Below are positions 25,001-38,200 of a stretch of 64,000 nucleotides of DNA, one piece after another. Position 1 is the stretch's first letter. Each line of letters opens with the position of its first letter. A program made the position numbers and the translations under genes. The notes under the pieces were generated by a model. That model did not search any database. It worked only from the letters and a program-made list of their open reading frames with translations, and was not told the origin of the DNA. Origin of the DNA: Lagopus muta (lineage: Eukaryota > Chordata > Aves > Galliformes > Phasianidae); NCBI RefSeq assembly GCF_023343835.1, contig NC_064437.1, forward strand, positions 13,357,001-13,421,000. The letters run 5' to 3'.

Positions 25001-26277
25001 GACAGCAAATAATTGCTCCCCAGACAAGATGGACTGCTTCCTCAAGAGGTGTTGTAAAGGAAAAGTTTCTCTCCATTCAGTGCAGTGACGTTCGTCCTTG
25101 TCAGGATGACAGTCTGTTCCCAGGACCACCAAGCAAAAACACAGCTGAATGAACAGGTAAGAAAAAATTGCAAATATCGGTGCCAGCCTGGATTTTTATA
25201 CATGCAGTCTGATAAGTTATATATTTTGTTGTAAAATAATCAAGCAGAATGATGTGCTAAAAACCCTCAACAGAGATCTGTGATGAGATTACATTCACCT
25301 GAGCACTATATTCTAGTTAAGTTTTTAAAAAGTGGAAGAGAACTTGGTCTTCAAACAGCTGTGTTGGATCCTCCATTTTTCAGTGATTGTGGTTGGCATC
25401 ATATCAACAATATCAGCCCTGCAGGTTGTGTAACAAGATAATGATACAAGTCTTAGGGTTGAAAGTGGAGGTGCTGGTAGGATGACAACATCCCACCACC
25501 CACATACAGTAAGAAATAATTGGGATTAGGTGAGGCTGCAGTCAGACATGAAAATTAAAAATATTATTAACAACCGAAAGAACAAATTAAACTAGATTTA
25601 AACTATTTAATTAGATTAAATTAAAAAGTCTGAAGTGATTTCTATGATCTTCTAGTCTGACTTCTTGTATAATAGAAAGCTGATTGTCCTGAATTAGCTC
25701 CTTTTTGGACTGGATTGCATTATTTAAAAGAGAAAACATCAGATCTCAATATAAAAATTAGCATAAAAGCTACAATAATGCTGGGTAACTCAGTGGTCAG
25801 TTATGGTAAACTGTAAGTTAAGATTGTTGTTCTTGGATCTTTGTCTGCTAGATTGAAGCTATGTATTATCAGAAGAGCCCTCGTTAACTTTCTCTTTGAT
25901 AAACTCAATGAACAGAAATCTTTGAACCGTACTTCAGGAGCGTATGCTAATCCTTTAATCATGTTTCATGTTTATTCTATAAAATCTTACAGATTTTTCA
26001 TTGTTCTTTTTGACTTGAGAACACAGATCCCAAGTATGTTTTTCATCTGTGGCAGATGCAGAGGATATATAAACCTCCCTACTGTTTCTCAATATTTTCT
26101 TGCTTAGGCAATCGAGAGTTAGATTCTCTGTTTTAGTCACTGTACCAGAGAAGTAGCTGTTACGGACCATTACAATCTCCAGCTCCTTTTCTCTGACTGC
26201 TTCCCAGGAGAGCACTCCATGTGAGATTTGTTGTAGCCTTGTTCTTCTTTCTAGATTTAGTCTAATTTATCTCTGTA

Positions 26278-26336
26278 AGGCGCAAAAGAAAAGAGAGAAA
26301 AGAGAAGAAAAGAGAAGAAAAGAAGAAAAAAGAAAA
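26278..26336 (+). repeat. Polypurine (GAAAA)n-type tract
   Basis: About 60 bp made almost only of A and G with GAAAA/GAGAAAA units; intergenic. Confidence 0.9.
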
Positions 26337-29250
26337 GCTTTCATGCTTTTTTTCTAGAAAAATAAGGCAGAAGGGGACTGCTCGGAGGTTATTATTATGA
26401 AATATATGTGAAAAAGGAAACTGAGGACAGAATGGGACTTCTGAGTCCCATATTGGCACAAGCAGTACATTTGAAACTGAATTGCAGAGACCATGCCTAG
26501 ATGCTTTACCAGCTGATGGATACAATTCTGGTATCAGACAGAATGTTGTAATTACATTTCAGGTGCATTTAAAACTAATGTTATTCTGCTGGTGAAATAA
26601 ATGAATAGGAATCAACCATTAAGCCTTCTCCTATCAAAGCGAACCATGTTGTATTTTCTCTTCATTAATAATTGCACACAACCCTAGAAGATAAAAGTAA
26701 AGCCATTGGAATTATAGAAGAAGGAAAATATTATCTTAGCTAATGCATCCTTGTCATCTTGTACAGCAGCTTTGACTGAAATGGTGTTTTTTTTATTCTG
26801 CCCTCCATCTCTGACATGAATAGCCACACACCTCAGCATCAGTCTGTGCATGCTGGATAGAGCAACAAACTTGCTAAACCACGTCCAAGTGAAGGAACAA
26901 CTGTAATAAGAAGTGTAACTTAAAACCAGATTTCAGAATGACTTTTGTTTCTTTGTTCAATCAAATCTTATGCATTAGTCAGGATTAGATCTGACAAGCT
27001 TCTGCTGTAAAATGTTATAAAACAGGCTGAAATCTAGGCCAGGGCTAGGGGCATTCCTGGGAAGCTCGCTGGATTTCCTGGAGGGCTAGGTGTGGTTCTG
27101 TAAGTAGGAGGTTAACGCCAGTGATTTTCTGTTACTAGTAATTATGTGCAGCTTGAGTTACATTAATAAGAGCTACATATGCATACTGGAAAAAAAGAGT
27201 TTATCTGACACTGAGATTATTACATGTTTCTAGTTAACAATGTTCATTACCTTTGTTATTTTGTGATTAGCACTTATAAATGCCCAAAACCATGTTCATT
27301 TTTTACCAACACGTAAGAAAAAATGTTCTGTCATTGAGAGTTTAAAACAGAGGGATATCTCCTGATACATATTCCACCAGTCTTTTTAATATTTTAGAAC
27401 TAATTGTCCTTGCCTTGTTGTAACTCAACTCAGTCATTTTGCTTTTTGTTACAATTCCTGCCAAGTATAGATATATGCTTCCCAGAAAGTTATCCTGAGG
27501 TGAAAACCCAACATGGAAATATCAATCTTAAGAGATTTCATAAACTGATAAAGAAAGGAAGCAGAATCTTATCATAGGAGAAGGGCTGGGCAGCCTTAAA
27601 TAAAAGTGACTCTACCTTTCTAGTGAATAGTCACCAAAATTGAGCAATAAAAGGGGAAAAGAAGAAATGACATTGTAGTCTAGCTAGAAATGTCTTTTAG
27701 CCTGATTTCATTAAAAACCCATTCACTGCAGCCTCTATCAAGTACTGTTTGAATACTATGATAGATATTCTAAAATTATAGTAGTTTTTTAAAGTATTTT
27801 TGTTTGTTTGTTTGTTTCTTTTTCTGCTCCATTGTGATGTTTCGCAGTGTCATAGGCTTTTCATGGCATCGCAGCCCCGAAGGAAGCACTGATTCTCCAG
27901 CCTGACCTTTTGCCCACTGTGGGTGATAGAACTGACCAAGTGACTGCTGCGTAATTTCTGCGGGACCTACAATACCTCCTTTGGAAAAAAAATTACCTTC
28001 TCTGTTTAAAGATTTCACATGACAGCAACACTTCACAAGCCTTTTTTAAACCAGAAATGTCTCTTATCTCAGCTTTCAAAAACTGCATCTTTTAAAAGGT
28101 TTGTCTGCTAAACTGGAGATTGCTATGGTGACAACTATTCTCCTTACTGAGGTGATTTCACATTCTTTAGCTCTTGTGTGATTCAGTGATGGGCTAGAGA
28201 TAAGGGTTTTAAAGTCTCTTCGGTAAGGGCAGTTTCTAGGTACGTCTGTTTAGCCACTTCCTGTTTGCCAGCCTTTGCACAGATAGCAGACCAAGACGTA
28301 CTGTTCCACCAGTAGAATCCTTACTTAGTGCATACATGGTGCTCCCCACGTTTGTACAACCAAGGACTGCATTTCTGTGTGCTCTTAAATGCCTGTCTGT
28401 ATTGCTACTCTTCATATCACAGTCCTCCATCAGATAACTGATCTACTTATTTCTTTCCTAGAAATATCAGCTTGTAATTAACTGTATTAGTTTGCACGTT
28501 GTTCACATTAGCTTATCTTCCTTAAAATTCTGTTAACACTACAGAATCTATCCTTATTATGTATCACTTGACAACTTCTATCTGCTATGTAAATATTAGC
28601 TTATAAATTTTGAAACTAATAAATGCTTCTTATTAATGCTTCCAAGTAGAAAATGTTCCTGAGTCTTTTTTGCAGTTGAAAATGTAAAGTATCTACTAAG
28701 AGCCAAACAGCAAAATAGCCACATACTGAAATATAGCAAAATAGAAGCATAATTATACAATATACTATGCTTAATTGTTGATAATATGTGTTGATTCCAT
28801 GGAGTTAAGAGAGATCTACAAGGGGAAAAACACTTGAGGTATTCTAGTCCATTACAAAATAGTCCCATTATTTCTAAAATAACATCTATAAATCAATTTG
28901 CATCAATTTTGGAAAAGGAGAAAACTCTTAGATGTAATCTACACAAGCAGAGAAACAAGCAAAGCTATTTGCTATATTCAGCTTTGTTTATTACAGAGAA
29001 AATATTACCATAGAGCACAAGCATGCTTAATATAAAATATCAGAAAATCACAATCTCTCTGTCATGTAAGGAGTCACACTCTAATAAACTCTTCCTTCTT
29101 CAGTATGTGGAGGAATATTTTATTAGGGTACCCCAAGCTAAGTGTAATTGCCACCAGTAGAAAAATTCTTCTGCATCAAGGACCAAATCCCCCAAGAAAC
29201 AGAAGATTTTCTACATGCCCACAAAGTCAATTAAATATTGTCATTAATTG

Positions 29251-29371
29251 CCTTTTTTCCCCCTTTTTTCTCTTTCTCGTTTTTTTCTCTTTCTCCTCTT
29301 TTTGTTTCTCCTCTTTTTCTTCTTTCTTTTTCTTCTTTCTTTTTCTTTTTTTTTTTTTTTTTTTTTTTTTG
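29251..29371 (+). repeat. Polypyrimidine tract, T/C-rich
   Basis: About 120 bp of nearly pure T and C with CTTTTT and CTTTCT units ending in about 25 T. The ORF reading through it is compositional. Confidence 0.93.
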
Positions 29372-30143
29372 GCTTATGTACAATTAATGCATTATCTGTA
29401 GTTTTAATCTACTAGCTAACCAGAAATGATGACAGATTTGTGGGAAATCAAACACCCAGTATTCATCAGGCTGATCTACTGAGATTAAAATAATGGCTGG
29501 CTATAGCATCTTGATAGGTCTTGTGGGAAGCAATTGTTTTGATGTCTGATATATTTACATGTTTAAGGTTGTGTTGAAATCCATACATAAGCAGCTTCTG
29601 AATCTTTTTTAAAACTGTAATGAGCTTTAAAGTTGGACAGTTAAATGCAGTAGTCAAGGGAATTTTCATAGTATTTAAATAATATATTTACTTTTTTTTT
29701 TTTTTGCAAGCACGCCACATAAAATGCCTTCCTTTTAAATGTTCTCTCTTGCTTCATTTTTCTTCAGATAACTTTTGCTGTTTCAGACTTCCAAACATTT
29801 GAATTCTTCTCACGCACACTTTTTTGCACATTCTGAGATGTTAGATGTTTCACCATTGGAATGCGTAACAAATCACTTCTCTTCACATGACATAGCAAGA
29901 GAGTTACACAAAGCTGAATTGCTGCAACTTTAAGATGAGCAAGAGGGAAGATCCAGGGAGCCACAGGTCTGCCAGCCTCACCTCAGTCTCCAAGATGATT
30001 GTGGAGCAGACGCTCCTAGAAGCCATTTCCAAGCATTTGCAGGACACAAAGGTGACTGGGAACAGCAAGTGCAGTGTGACTTTACCAAGGACAAACCTTT
30101 GATGGGAAGGTTGGCTCAGCAGAGAAGAGCTGTGCATGCTGTT

Positions 30144-30203
30144 TACCTTGAGCATTACCTTGAGCATTACCTTGAGCATTGCCTTGAGCATTACCTTGAG
30201 CAG
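30144..30203 (+). repeat. 12-bp minisatellite, five units
   Basis: Five tandem copies of TACCTTGAGCAT; unit 4 has TGCC for TACC and unit 5 ends in CAG. Read on the minus strand it encodes repeated MLKV. It sits 45 bp left of a CR1 3' end. Confidence 0.95.
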
Positions 30204-30247
30204 GCTAGAAGAGCATTGTGGGAGACTAATTTGTGAAATATGGAGTG

Positions 30248-31062
30248 AATCATAGAATCATAGAATCACTAAGGTTGGAAAAGACCTTAAAGATCACCCA
30301 GTCCAACCGTTCACCTATTCCCAATAGCTCCTACTAAACCATGTCCCTCAACACAACATCCAGTCTTTCCTTGAACACCCCCAGGCTCGGTGATTCCACC
30401 ACCTCCCTGGGCAGTCCATTCCAGTGCCTGACCACCCTTTCTGAAAAGTAATACTTCCTCATGTCCAGCCTGAATCTCCCCTGCCGTAGCTTGAAACCAT
30501 TCCCCCTGGTCCTATCACTGATGACACGAGAGAAGAGGCCGACCCCCAGCTCACTACAACCTCCCTTCGGAAAGTTATAGAGAGCAATAAGGTCTCCCCT
30601 GAGCCTCCTCTTCTCCAGGCTGAACATTCCCAGCTCCTTCAGCCTCTCCTCATATGGCCTGTGTTCCGTCTGGAACCCTCACCAGCTTTGTTGCCCTCCT
30701 TTGAACACGTTCCAGGGCCTCAATATCTTTCTTGCAGTGAGGGGCCCAAAACTGGACACAGTACTCGAGGTGCGGCCTCACCAGTGCTGAATATAGGGGA
30801 ACAATCACCTCTCTGCTCCTGCTTGCAACACTGTTTCTGATGCAAGCCAGGATGCCATTGGCCTTCTTGGCCACCTGGGCACACTGTCGGCTCATGTTCA
30901 GCCAAGCATCAATCAATACCCCCAGGTCCATTTCCTCTACGCAGTCCTCCAGCCACACCGCCCCAAGCCTGTAGCGTCGCCTGGGGTTGTTGTGGCCGAA
31001 GTGCAGGACCTGGCATTTGGCCTTGTTGAAACTCATCCCATTGGCTCCAGCCCAGCTCAAGT
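30248..31062 (-). mobile_element. CR1 LINE, 5'-truncated, about 0.8 kb
   Basis: The 3' tail is at the left (ATCATAGAATCATAGAATCA). Moving right on the minus strand, the end of the ORF2 reverse transcriptase region is readable as [18 protein letters not shown], then [20 protein letters not shown], then [20 protein letters not shown]. These pieces lie in two frames, so the ORF is broken by a frameshift near 30630-30650. It is the longest contiguous CR1 piece in the intergenic region and is non-autonomous. Confidence 0.95.
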
Positions 31063-33892
31063 GGATCATAAGGTGGGTGTGCAGTTGGATGGGCTGTTGG
31101 GTTTGATGTGTGGTGATCAGCAGCACAAACAGAACTTTCTGTTTTTAAGGGTGCTCATCACAGACCCATAAAAAGGCCCAAATAGTTCATCTCCTCATCA
31201 ATATCTGAACCAGTGCACACTCAGCAAGTTCTTATTATTATACCTATTTTGAGGAGGGGTGTGTGTGTCAATAGGCTGGCAGATAAAGCTGCTGTTTAGA
31301 GGAGTCTTTGCTTTTTTACTGTTGTTTTCTTTCTTATTTGAAAGATTTTTTAACATAAAAACCATAAAAAGCAAGAAGACCAATGAAATTCTAAAAAGCT
31401 AGGGCATTACAGAATGAAAATTGACCAAGAAGATTTCATTTGGTCTTCTTAAGCATCTATACTATAACAAAAACTTTAATGTTAGGGACTGGCACTTAGT
31501 CTGCATTCCTCATGCAGGCTTGAGTCTTCTAGGATCTGATAGCTGGAATGATTCTGAGCGTAGTGAAGTGTTCCTTGAACCTTACAATAGCTGTGGCTTT
31601 AATGTATGATACTAAATATTCTCAAAATATCCAGCTTTGGGTGCTTCACTCTGGGCTTTCTAAATGCATAGATACGTAGATACATTTTCCTTTGGCAGAC
31701 CTGTTTCATTTTCCCACCTGTATGATAGAGCTAATACCTTCTTCCCAATATGCAAGTATCAAATACCACAAAGAAAAAAATGTCTTGGAAAAGCACATTA
31801 AAATAATAATTGATTTCCATATTGAGTTATGGAATTAGTACAGGCATTCAGAGCACTTAAAAAGATCTAGTGTTCAGCCTGAAATGTTAGATAATACCGA
31901 GCCTCACTGAGCGTGATCCCCATTTATCTATTAGAGAGATTGCCCTAGGTGATTGAAAATAGTGATTAAACTCTGGAAACAAGATCCAGTAAGGAATGCA
32001 AGCCTGTAAGCCTGTAAGTCCTAAAGAGATGATCCAGAAAACTACCCACGCAGTTCCTGCATATGTACGTTGTAATTTTACTTTGCTCCCCTATGTAATG
32101 TTTCCATTTGGTTCTGGGTATGCCCAAGTCTGGGAGCAGTCTGGAAGTAGCTATGTGGCTAAAAATTTATTTCATGTGATTTATTTATTTCAAGAGATTT
32201 TCTGCAGCAGAGATCCTTGACGCTATGGTGCTATGTAACAAATATCACAAGTCTAAGCTCTCTAGAACTAAACACAACACAGGCTTTCTCTCAAAAAGTG
32301 ATGATATCACTCCTAATCTTTCATATCTCAGCACAGCAGCAATAGATCAAATAAGAAGAATTAAGAAAGTTCTCAGTTTTGAAAAACCTAGGGGTTTGTG
32401 GCTAGATTGTTCCATTGAAAAGAAAGATGTGAATCTCTGTCTGCAGAGGCTGGAAAGTCCTGTCTCTTGTGTCATATGTGAATTCATTTGGAAATACCAA
32501 TGAAAGAAAGCTACTGTCATGTAGCAGGAAGAAAGCCTGTAGGTTATATCTCTCTTCACACAGAGACAACTGTTTTGTTTAGAACACTGCATTTTCTAAG
32601 GCATTTTTTTCAGTAAAGTGAATCTTGAAGAAAGGTAATACATCCTGTCTATGTTCAGCTAATGAAATTAGGAATAAATTAAAAGAAAAAAAAAAGAGAG
32701 AGAGAGAGGGGGAAAAAATAGCAAGATACAAATAAAAATGATGCTTCCACTACTGCAACTCAATCAGTGGTAATTTACGTAAAGGTTTGCTCAAAAAAAT
32801 TAAAAAAAAAAAATTAAAAAAAAAAAAAAGAATATTCTGGTCAAACTTCTATGAAGAAATTAACAGCATGCATGTGTTCATTACTTCGGCTTTCTCTTGA
32901 AATTCTAATTGTACCCTGTGATCTTACTTTACCAGGACCACAGTATGTTTCCGGTGTCTTTCTGCTGCCCCTCCCTTGCCATAGGAAGTTCCTGTATTAT
33001 TGTGTATCATTATTTTGTTCCTGTGAGTCCTTGGAAGCCTATGAATAATATTAAGAAGCTGTCTTCCCTGTGCTAGGAAAGAGAGTGTGTTTTTGCCCAC
33101 GTGTAAGCAGCCACTGAGCTTCATAGAGTCATGACATACAGGTAATGATTCCAGTTGAATCTGAAACTACAAATAGCTCAGAATTCCCTGCAAAACTCTA
33201 CTAACAGCAGTGATTAAAAATCTCTGTTAATGTTTTTTTTAGAGCCACACTTGCAGTCTCTAATATTTGAATCAGCTGATGAGATAAAATTACAGACAAT
33301 CCTTAGTATATTCCCAACTAAATCCTCCAAACCTTAATTACCATGGAAACTACTTATCCTTAAGGCACTACAGATAGCTGATTTTTTTTTTTTTTTTTAC
33401 AAAAATGGCAGTGAGGCCATAAAAATTGGGTCTGTGTGTAATGAGACCTTTGATCTTTCATCTACTCCTGTGTTAATTAGAAATAACCTCAATGAAGCAA
33501 GCTGAGTTACACAGTATAATTAGTTTACACAAGAGAAGCAGATTTGATGTGTTGTCCAGTTCAGTTTTTTCCAGGTCTTTTTCCATTAACTTCATGCAAT
33601 TGTGTTAATACATTTCTTTTTCACTTCTCTATGAAAATAAATTGAAAATGCAAGATATTATTTGTATATAAAAGTAGTAGACATACCCATGTTTTGAGAC
33701 AATTCTAGTAATGGAACTAATCAGTGCCACTGAGGAGCAGTACTTAAACTGCGTTTACGTTACAGAGATCTGCATTTCCAACTTTATGTGTATTTCATCT
33801 CTGACTGCTTGCAGGGAGTCTCCTGTTTCATTTTAACATAAATTTTAACAGCTTTTAATTGAGCAAAAGTAATTGGCAGTCAAGTTACTATC
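31063..33892. other. Intergenic region between CR1 copies
   Basis: AT-rich DNA without a recognisable gene. It contains a GA-rich microsatellite near 32685-32715 and A-rich runs at 32800-32830; a T run follows at 33383-33400. Confidence 0.7.
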
Positions 33893-33897
33893 AAAAG

Positions 33898-34064
33898 CCC
33901 AGGAACAGGCTGCCCAGCAAAGCTGCAGATGACAGCCTGCCACTGTGTTTGAAGTCAGGCTGGCCAGGGCTCTGAGCAGGAGGTGTCCCTGTGCCTGACA
34001 GAGGGTTGGACTGTAAGATCTTTAACATCCCTTCCAACTCAAACCATCCTATGGCTCTGTGAAA
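33898..34064 (+). mobile_element. CR1 LINE 3' fragment
   Basis: CAGGAACAGGCTGCCCAGCA, then the CR1 3' end GGTTGGACTGTAAGATCTTT and the tail with CATCCTATGGCTCTGTG. It is an old diverged copy. Confidence 0.85.
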
Positions 34065-34274
34065 AAATCCTGTTTCAAGTAGAAGCTCCCTATGAACTCA
34101 CTTATTCCAGCTCTGCAAGCAAATGCCTGTAACATGTGCGTGTTATCATTTATGTAAACCCATCACTGTGTCATGTTTGTTGAAAGCTTTCCATTTTCAT
34201 TTTGTTAAGCCTGATTATGAGTTACACTGTGGCAATAATTTATCTCATCTCCCATCTTACTGCAAGGTTGCTTT

Positions 34275-34640
34275 CTTGCTGAGCACCTCTCCTACAGAGA
34301 AAGGCTGAGGAAGCCGGGCTTGTTCAGTCTGAAGAAGGCTTTGGGGAAAGCAATCGTTGCAATCTTCCAGTACTTAAAGGGAGCTCATTAGCAGGATTGA
34401 GACCGACCTTTTACCCAGCCTAGTAGTGATCGGACAAGCGGGACGGCTATAACTAAAAGAGTGGAAATTTAGGTTAGGTATTAGGAAGAAATTCTTTACT
34501 CAGAGGGTGTTGAGGAAATGGTACAGCTGCCCAGAGAAGCTGTGGGTGCCCCATCTCTGGATGTGCTCGGAGCCAGGCTGACAGGGTGCTGGGCAGCCCG
34601 ATCAGGTGGCTGCCAGCCCTGCCAATCGCAGGCGGTGAGA
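34275..34640 (+). mobile_element. CR1 LINE fragment abutting the RPF1 promoter
   Basis: CR1 sequence from GAGAAAGGCTGAGGAAGC through CTTCCAGTACTTAAAGGGAG and GGAAGAAATTCTTTACTCAG to a degraded GCCAGCCCTGCCAATCGCAG. The 3' tail is missing and the sequence changes into the GC-rich RPF1 5' region about 190 bp before the start codon. Confidence 0.9.
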
Positions 34641-34689
34641 ACTTCACCCACCCTACGACTGCCCCCAGCCCCACCCGTTCACACTCAAC

Positions 34690-35250
34690 CTAGTGCCCCG
34701 AACGTCACGCTCAGTGCGCATGCGCACAGGAAGTTCCCGCCTTCCTTCCGGCGGCGCATGCGCCGAGCGCGCTGCCCGGCACAGGGCCGGGGCCGAGAGA
34801 GGGCCGAGAGTGGGCCGAGGCGCAGCGCGGCATGGCGGGAGGCGGCGCGGGGACAGGCCCGGGCTCGGGCCCGGCGGGGCAGGATGTGGAGCCAGCGGCC
34901 CCGGAGCGAGTCCTCTTCCCGCCGACCTTCAGCGTGTCCGAGATCAAGAACAAGCAGCGGCGGCACTTCATGTTCCTTCGCTGGAAACAGCAGCAGAGGA
35001 AGGTGGGTGCAGGCCGGCGTGGCGCCGTGAGCGGGGGGCACCGGGCTGACGGCTGACGGCTCTCCCTCTCCTTTCAGGAGAAGCTGGCGCTCAAGAAGAA
35101 GCGGAGGAAGGAGCGAGAAGCCCTCGGGGACAAGGTGAGCGCCTGTGGGGCGCGGCCTCGGCGGAGCCCTGCGTGGGTCGTGGGTGGCGGTGCGAGCAGG
35201 GCCCTGTCAGCGCCCGACCGCGGGGTCGCTGCGGGCATCGCCGCGGGCGT
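34690..35250 (+). promoter_or_regulatory. CpG island, RPF1 promoter and first exons
   Basis: Dense CpG and GC content covers the 5'UTR, exons 1 and 2 and intron 1 of RPF1, the usual form of a housekeeping promoter. No TATA box is apparent. Confidence 0.8.
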
Positions 35251-38200
35251 GCTCTCATCCACGGTGCCTCGCTGATCTGCTGTCATGCCGCCTGCCCAAA
35301 CCATGCACACACCCGTTGTCTGCTTGTCCTTATTGGCTTCTTTTCCTAACCTACTGCAACAGTATATTGATGGTTGGAAGGAAGTTGTGAGTTCCTGTGT
35401 TATAATTCTACAACAGCGGCACGAGTAAAGGGGCGAGCATTGTTACATCCTGGCTGTCGTTCAGTTGTGGGTGCAAAGACAGCATGTTCCTGTTGCACAC
35501 AGATCTTCTGGTAGCACGGTCTCATGGTAGCTTTTGCAGTACTTTACAATGTTGCTTTACAATGATGTGTGTGTGTGTTACATTAATAAATCTATGTTTA
35601 TTTTAGGCACCTCCAAAAGCCATTCCAAAGACTATTGAAAATCAGAGAATTTATGATGAAACAACTGTAGATCCCAATGACGAAGAGGTAACTGTTTAAT
35701 TTTTGCAGATGCTGTTAATCGTCTTTGGTTTGGTTTGGTTTGGTTTGGTTTTTTTCCCCAAAGAAAAGCCTTAAAATGTATGGATAAAATTCATTATTCT
35801 TGATTTTTCTGTTAAGATGTTAATGGTTTACTTTTCATGTGCTGGATTCATCAAAACACAATGTCCTTTTTTTATTATTTACCTTAAATGTCCTTTAAGT
35901 TACAGCTATTGATGGCAAAACCTGTCAGTTTTCTTTATTCTGGACTCTTTAAAATGCAAAAACCACACGTCTTAGAATAAATAGTTATAGGACAGAACTT
36001 GCAAACTGGGATTTTTCTTGTTAAACTTCATCAAATTAGATCAGATTGAACAACTGTTCTTCAATTATTTAATATGTGACAAGCTTACTTTTCTTCTAGG
36101 TTGCTTTCGATATAGCGACTGATGAATTTGCACCATATTTCAACAGACAAACAGTTCCAAAGATTCTTATTACAACATCAGACAGACCTCGTGGGGTGTG
36201 TATGCCATGCTCAGATTGTTCTGAGCAATCAGTTGCACAGTACCGAAGTTTTCATGTGATTAATTTATTACACTTTTAGTATAGAAATGACTTTAAAAAA
36301 CACAACTTCTTTGTATGCTGTCAGTAGAGACAAAGGAAACGATGAGCAGGAGATACTTTGTGCTAAATTGTTAGATTCTTTTTGGTCAGAAAGTGTCTCT
36401 TGGGTTCTAGCACCATTCAAGATGGGTTTAATCTAACTACCATTTCTAATCTCCAAGTTTAACGTGATGTATAAGTCCATGATGACTGCATACAATCTTA
36501 TGTAGGAAAAAACTACAGAACTTAATATTTCCTTGGGGTTTTATTTTGCTGCTGCTTTTAATTTAGTGGCTCTTGGGAAACTTTATGTGTATGCAGTCCG
36601 CTAGCTTCTTTAGCACTGTTTGTTTCATTAAAAAGCTCAAGTATACGTTCCTGTATGTGATGGTGTGCATTACCTAATTTGGAAGATTTCTGACGCTTGT
36701 TGCTGTATTTACTGCGTTGTGATTTAACTCATCTGCTTTACAGAGAACAGTGAGATTCTGTGAACAGTTGTCCACTGTTATACCCAACTCGCATGTCTAC
36801 TATCGCAGAGGATTGGCTTTGAAAAGAATTATTCCACAGTGTATTGCAAGGGACTTCACAGATCTAATCGTCATTAATGAAGATCGCAAAATACCAAGTA
36901 TCCTTTGTGTATATACTAAACTGAATGCAGTGTTAGCTCTAGGCTATGGGGAAACTGTTTTTCTTCAGTGTGTGTGTCTTAAGATCTCCTTTATTCTGGA
37001 TTTTTTTCTCCACTGTGCTGTTTATAGGATAATTATAGAGTTAAAAATCACTGTGCCAACTGAAGTATCTGATGATTAATGGCACTTGAAATTATGAAAT
37101 TATTTTGTTGTTGTTGTTGTTTTTGTTTGTTTCAGTAAGCTTAGCTTCCCTTCCTGACCAGAAAGTTTCATTTAGTTTTGCTGATTTGATAGGTACTGAA
37201 AAGATGACAGAATATAACAGGTTAGCTATTGAAACAAACCTTAATGGATGTTTGAACACCAGCTAACTAGTTTCTGAATGTATTTTGGAAACATAACTAA
37301 ACCCTGTAAATTAGGCATAGCTAATGGATGTAATATTGTGATACCATACTGCATTTAACAGAACGTGCTTCTCCGTAAATTACATTTCAAATTTTACAAA
37401 CTTTTTTTTTAACTCTGTGAACAGATGGGCTTGTTTTAAGTCACCTTCCTGATGGTCCGACTGCTCATTTTAGAATGAGCAGCGTCCGTCTGCGTAAAGA
37501 AATAAAGGTGAGACTCCAACAAAACCTTAAATAAAAAGTGTACTTTGGTTTATCAATAACTATGTTCAGTTCATTCAGCTGCCCAAACTGGTTGTGCTTC
37601 TGTAAGGTTCATCTGATCGTGTACAGATGCTTTTTCATAACTGGCAGGAGGCTAAAGACAGTAACAGTCTACTTCCATAAGTGGTGTATTTCAAGTTTCA
37701 GAGTTACCCACTGAATTTGACTGCCTGCCAAGTGTTCTTATAGCCATATCATCTAACATTAATACAGGATACATAACACCCCGTGTACAGTACATGTGCA
37801 GCAGGGTGTGTAAAGTAAGTGCTATACAAGATTTCAATAAATGCAGTTCCCAGTCTTGAATAAAACCTAGTTTTTCTTATCTTACAGCCTTGTCACCTGT
37901 TCTACAGTAAGTATTGCTTACTTAGCCAAAGATAACTTGCAGTACAATGTTGTTTTTTTTTTTTTTTCTTTTTTGAATTAAGTAGTTTTCAAAATGTCAT
38001 CTAAAGGCTGTTCCAGATATTCCTCCTTGCTATGTCTGGAGAGATTTTCAGCCTCCTAATTCTTTACTGTAGTGGGTGCTGCCAGGAATGACAATTAGTG
38101 CAGCAGAGAGGAAATACAGAACTTTGTGCTTTTTCATTAAGTTTGTATCGTTAATCCAAAGATCCTTATGTTAGCACCTTCTGCTTTACTTACTTACAAA

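Larger units (their letters stand above)
14955..30143. other. Gene-poor intergenic region between DNASE2B and RPF1 (left part)
   Basis: About 15 kb of AT-rich sequence. I see no recognisable gene, tRNA or long ORF with family resemblance. It holds low-complexity tracts, an isolated splice-bounded exon-like segment at 15976-16039, and otherwise nothing I can assign. Confidence 0.6.

Noticed and set aside
29105-29401. 98-codon ORF with a Phe-rich tail
   Set aside because: The tail is the translation of a pyrimidine tract; no start context or family match.
34518-35049. ORFs of 118-170 codons on both strands at the RPF1 5' end
   Set aside because: They start in CR1 sequence or use other frames of the GC-rich RPF1 exon 1; the RPF1 frame is the supported one.
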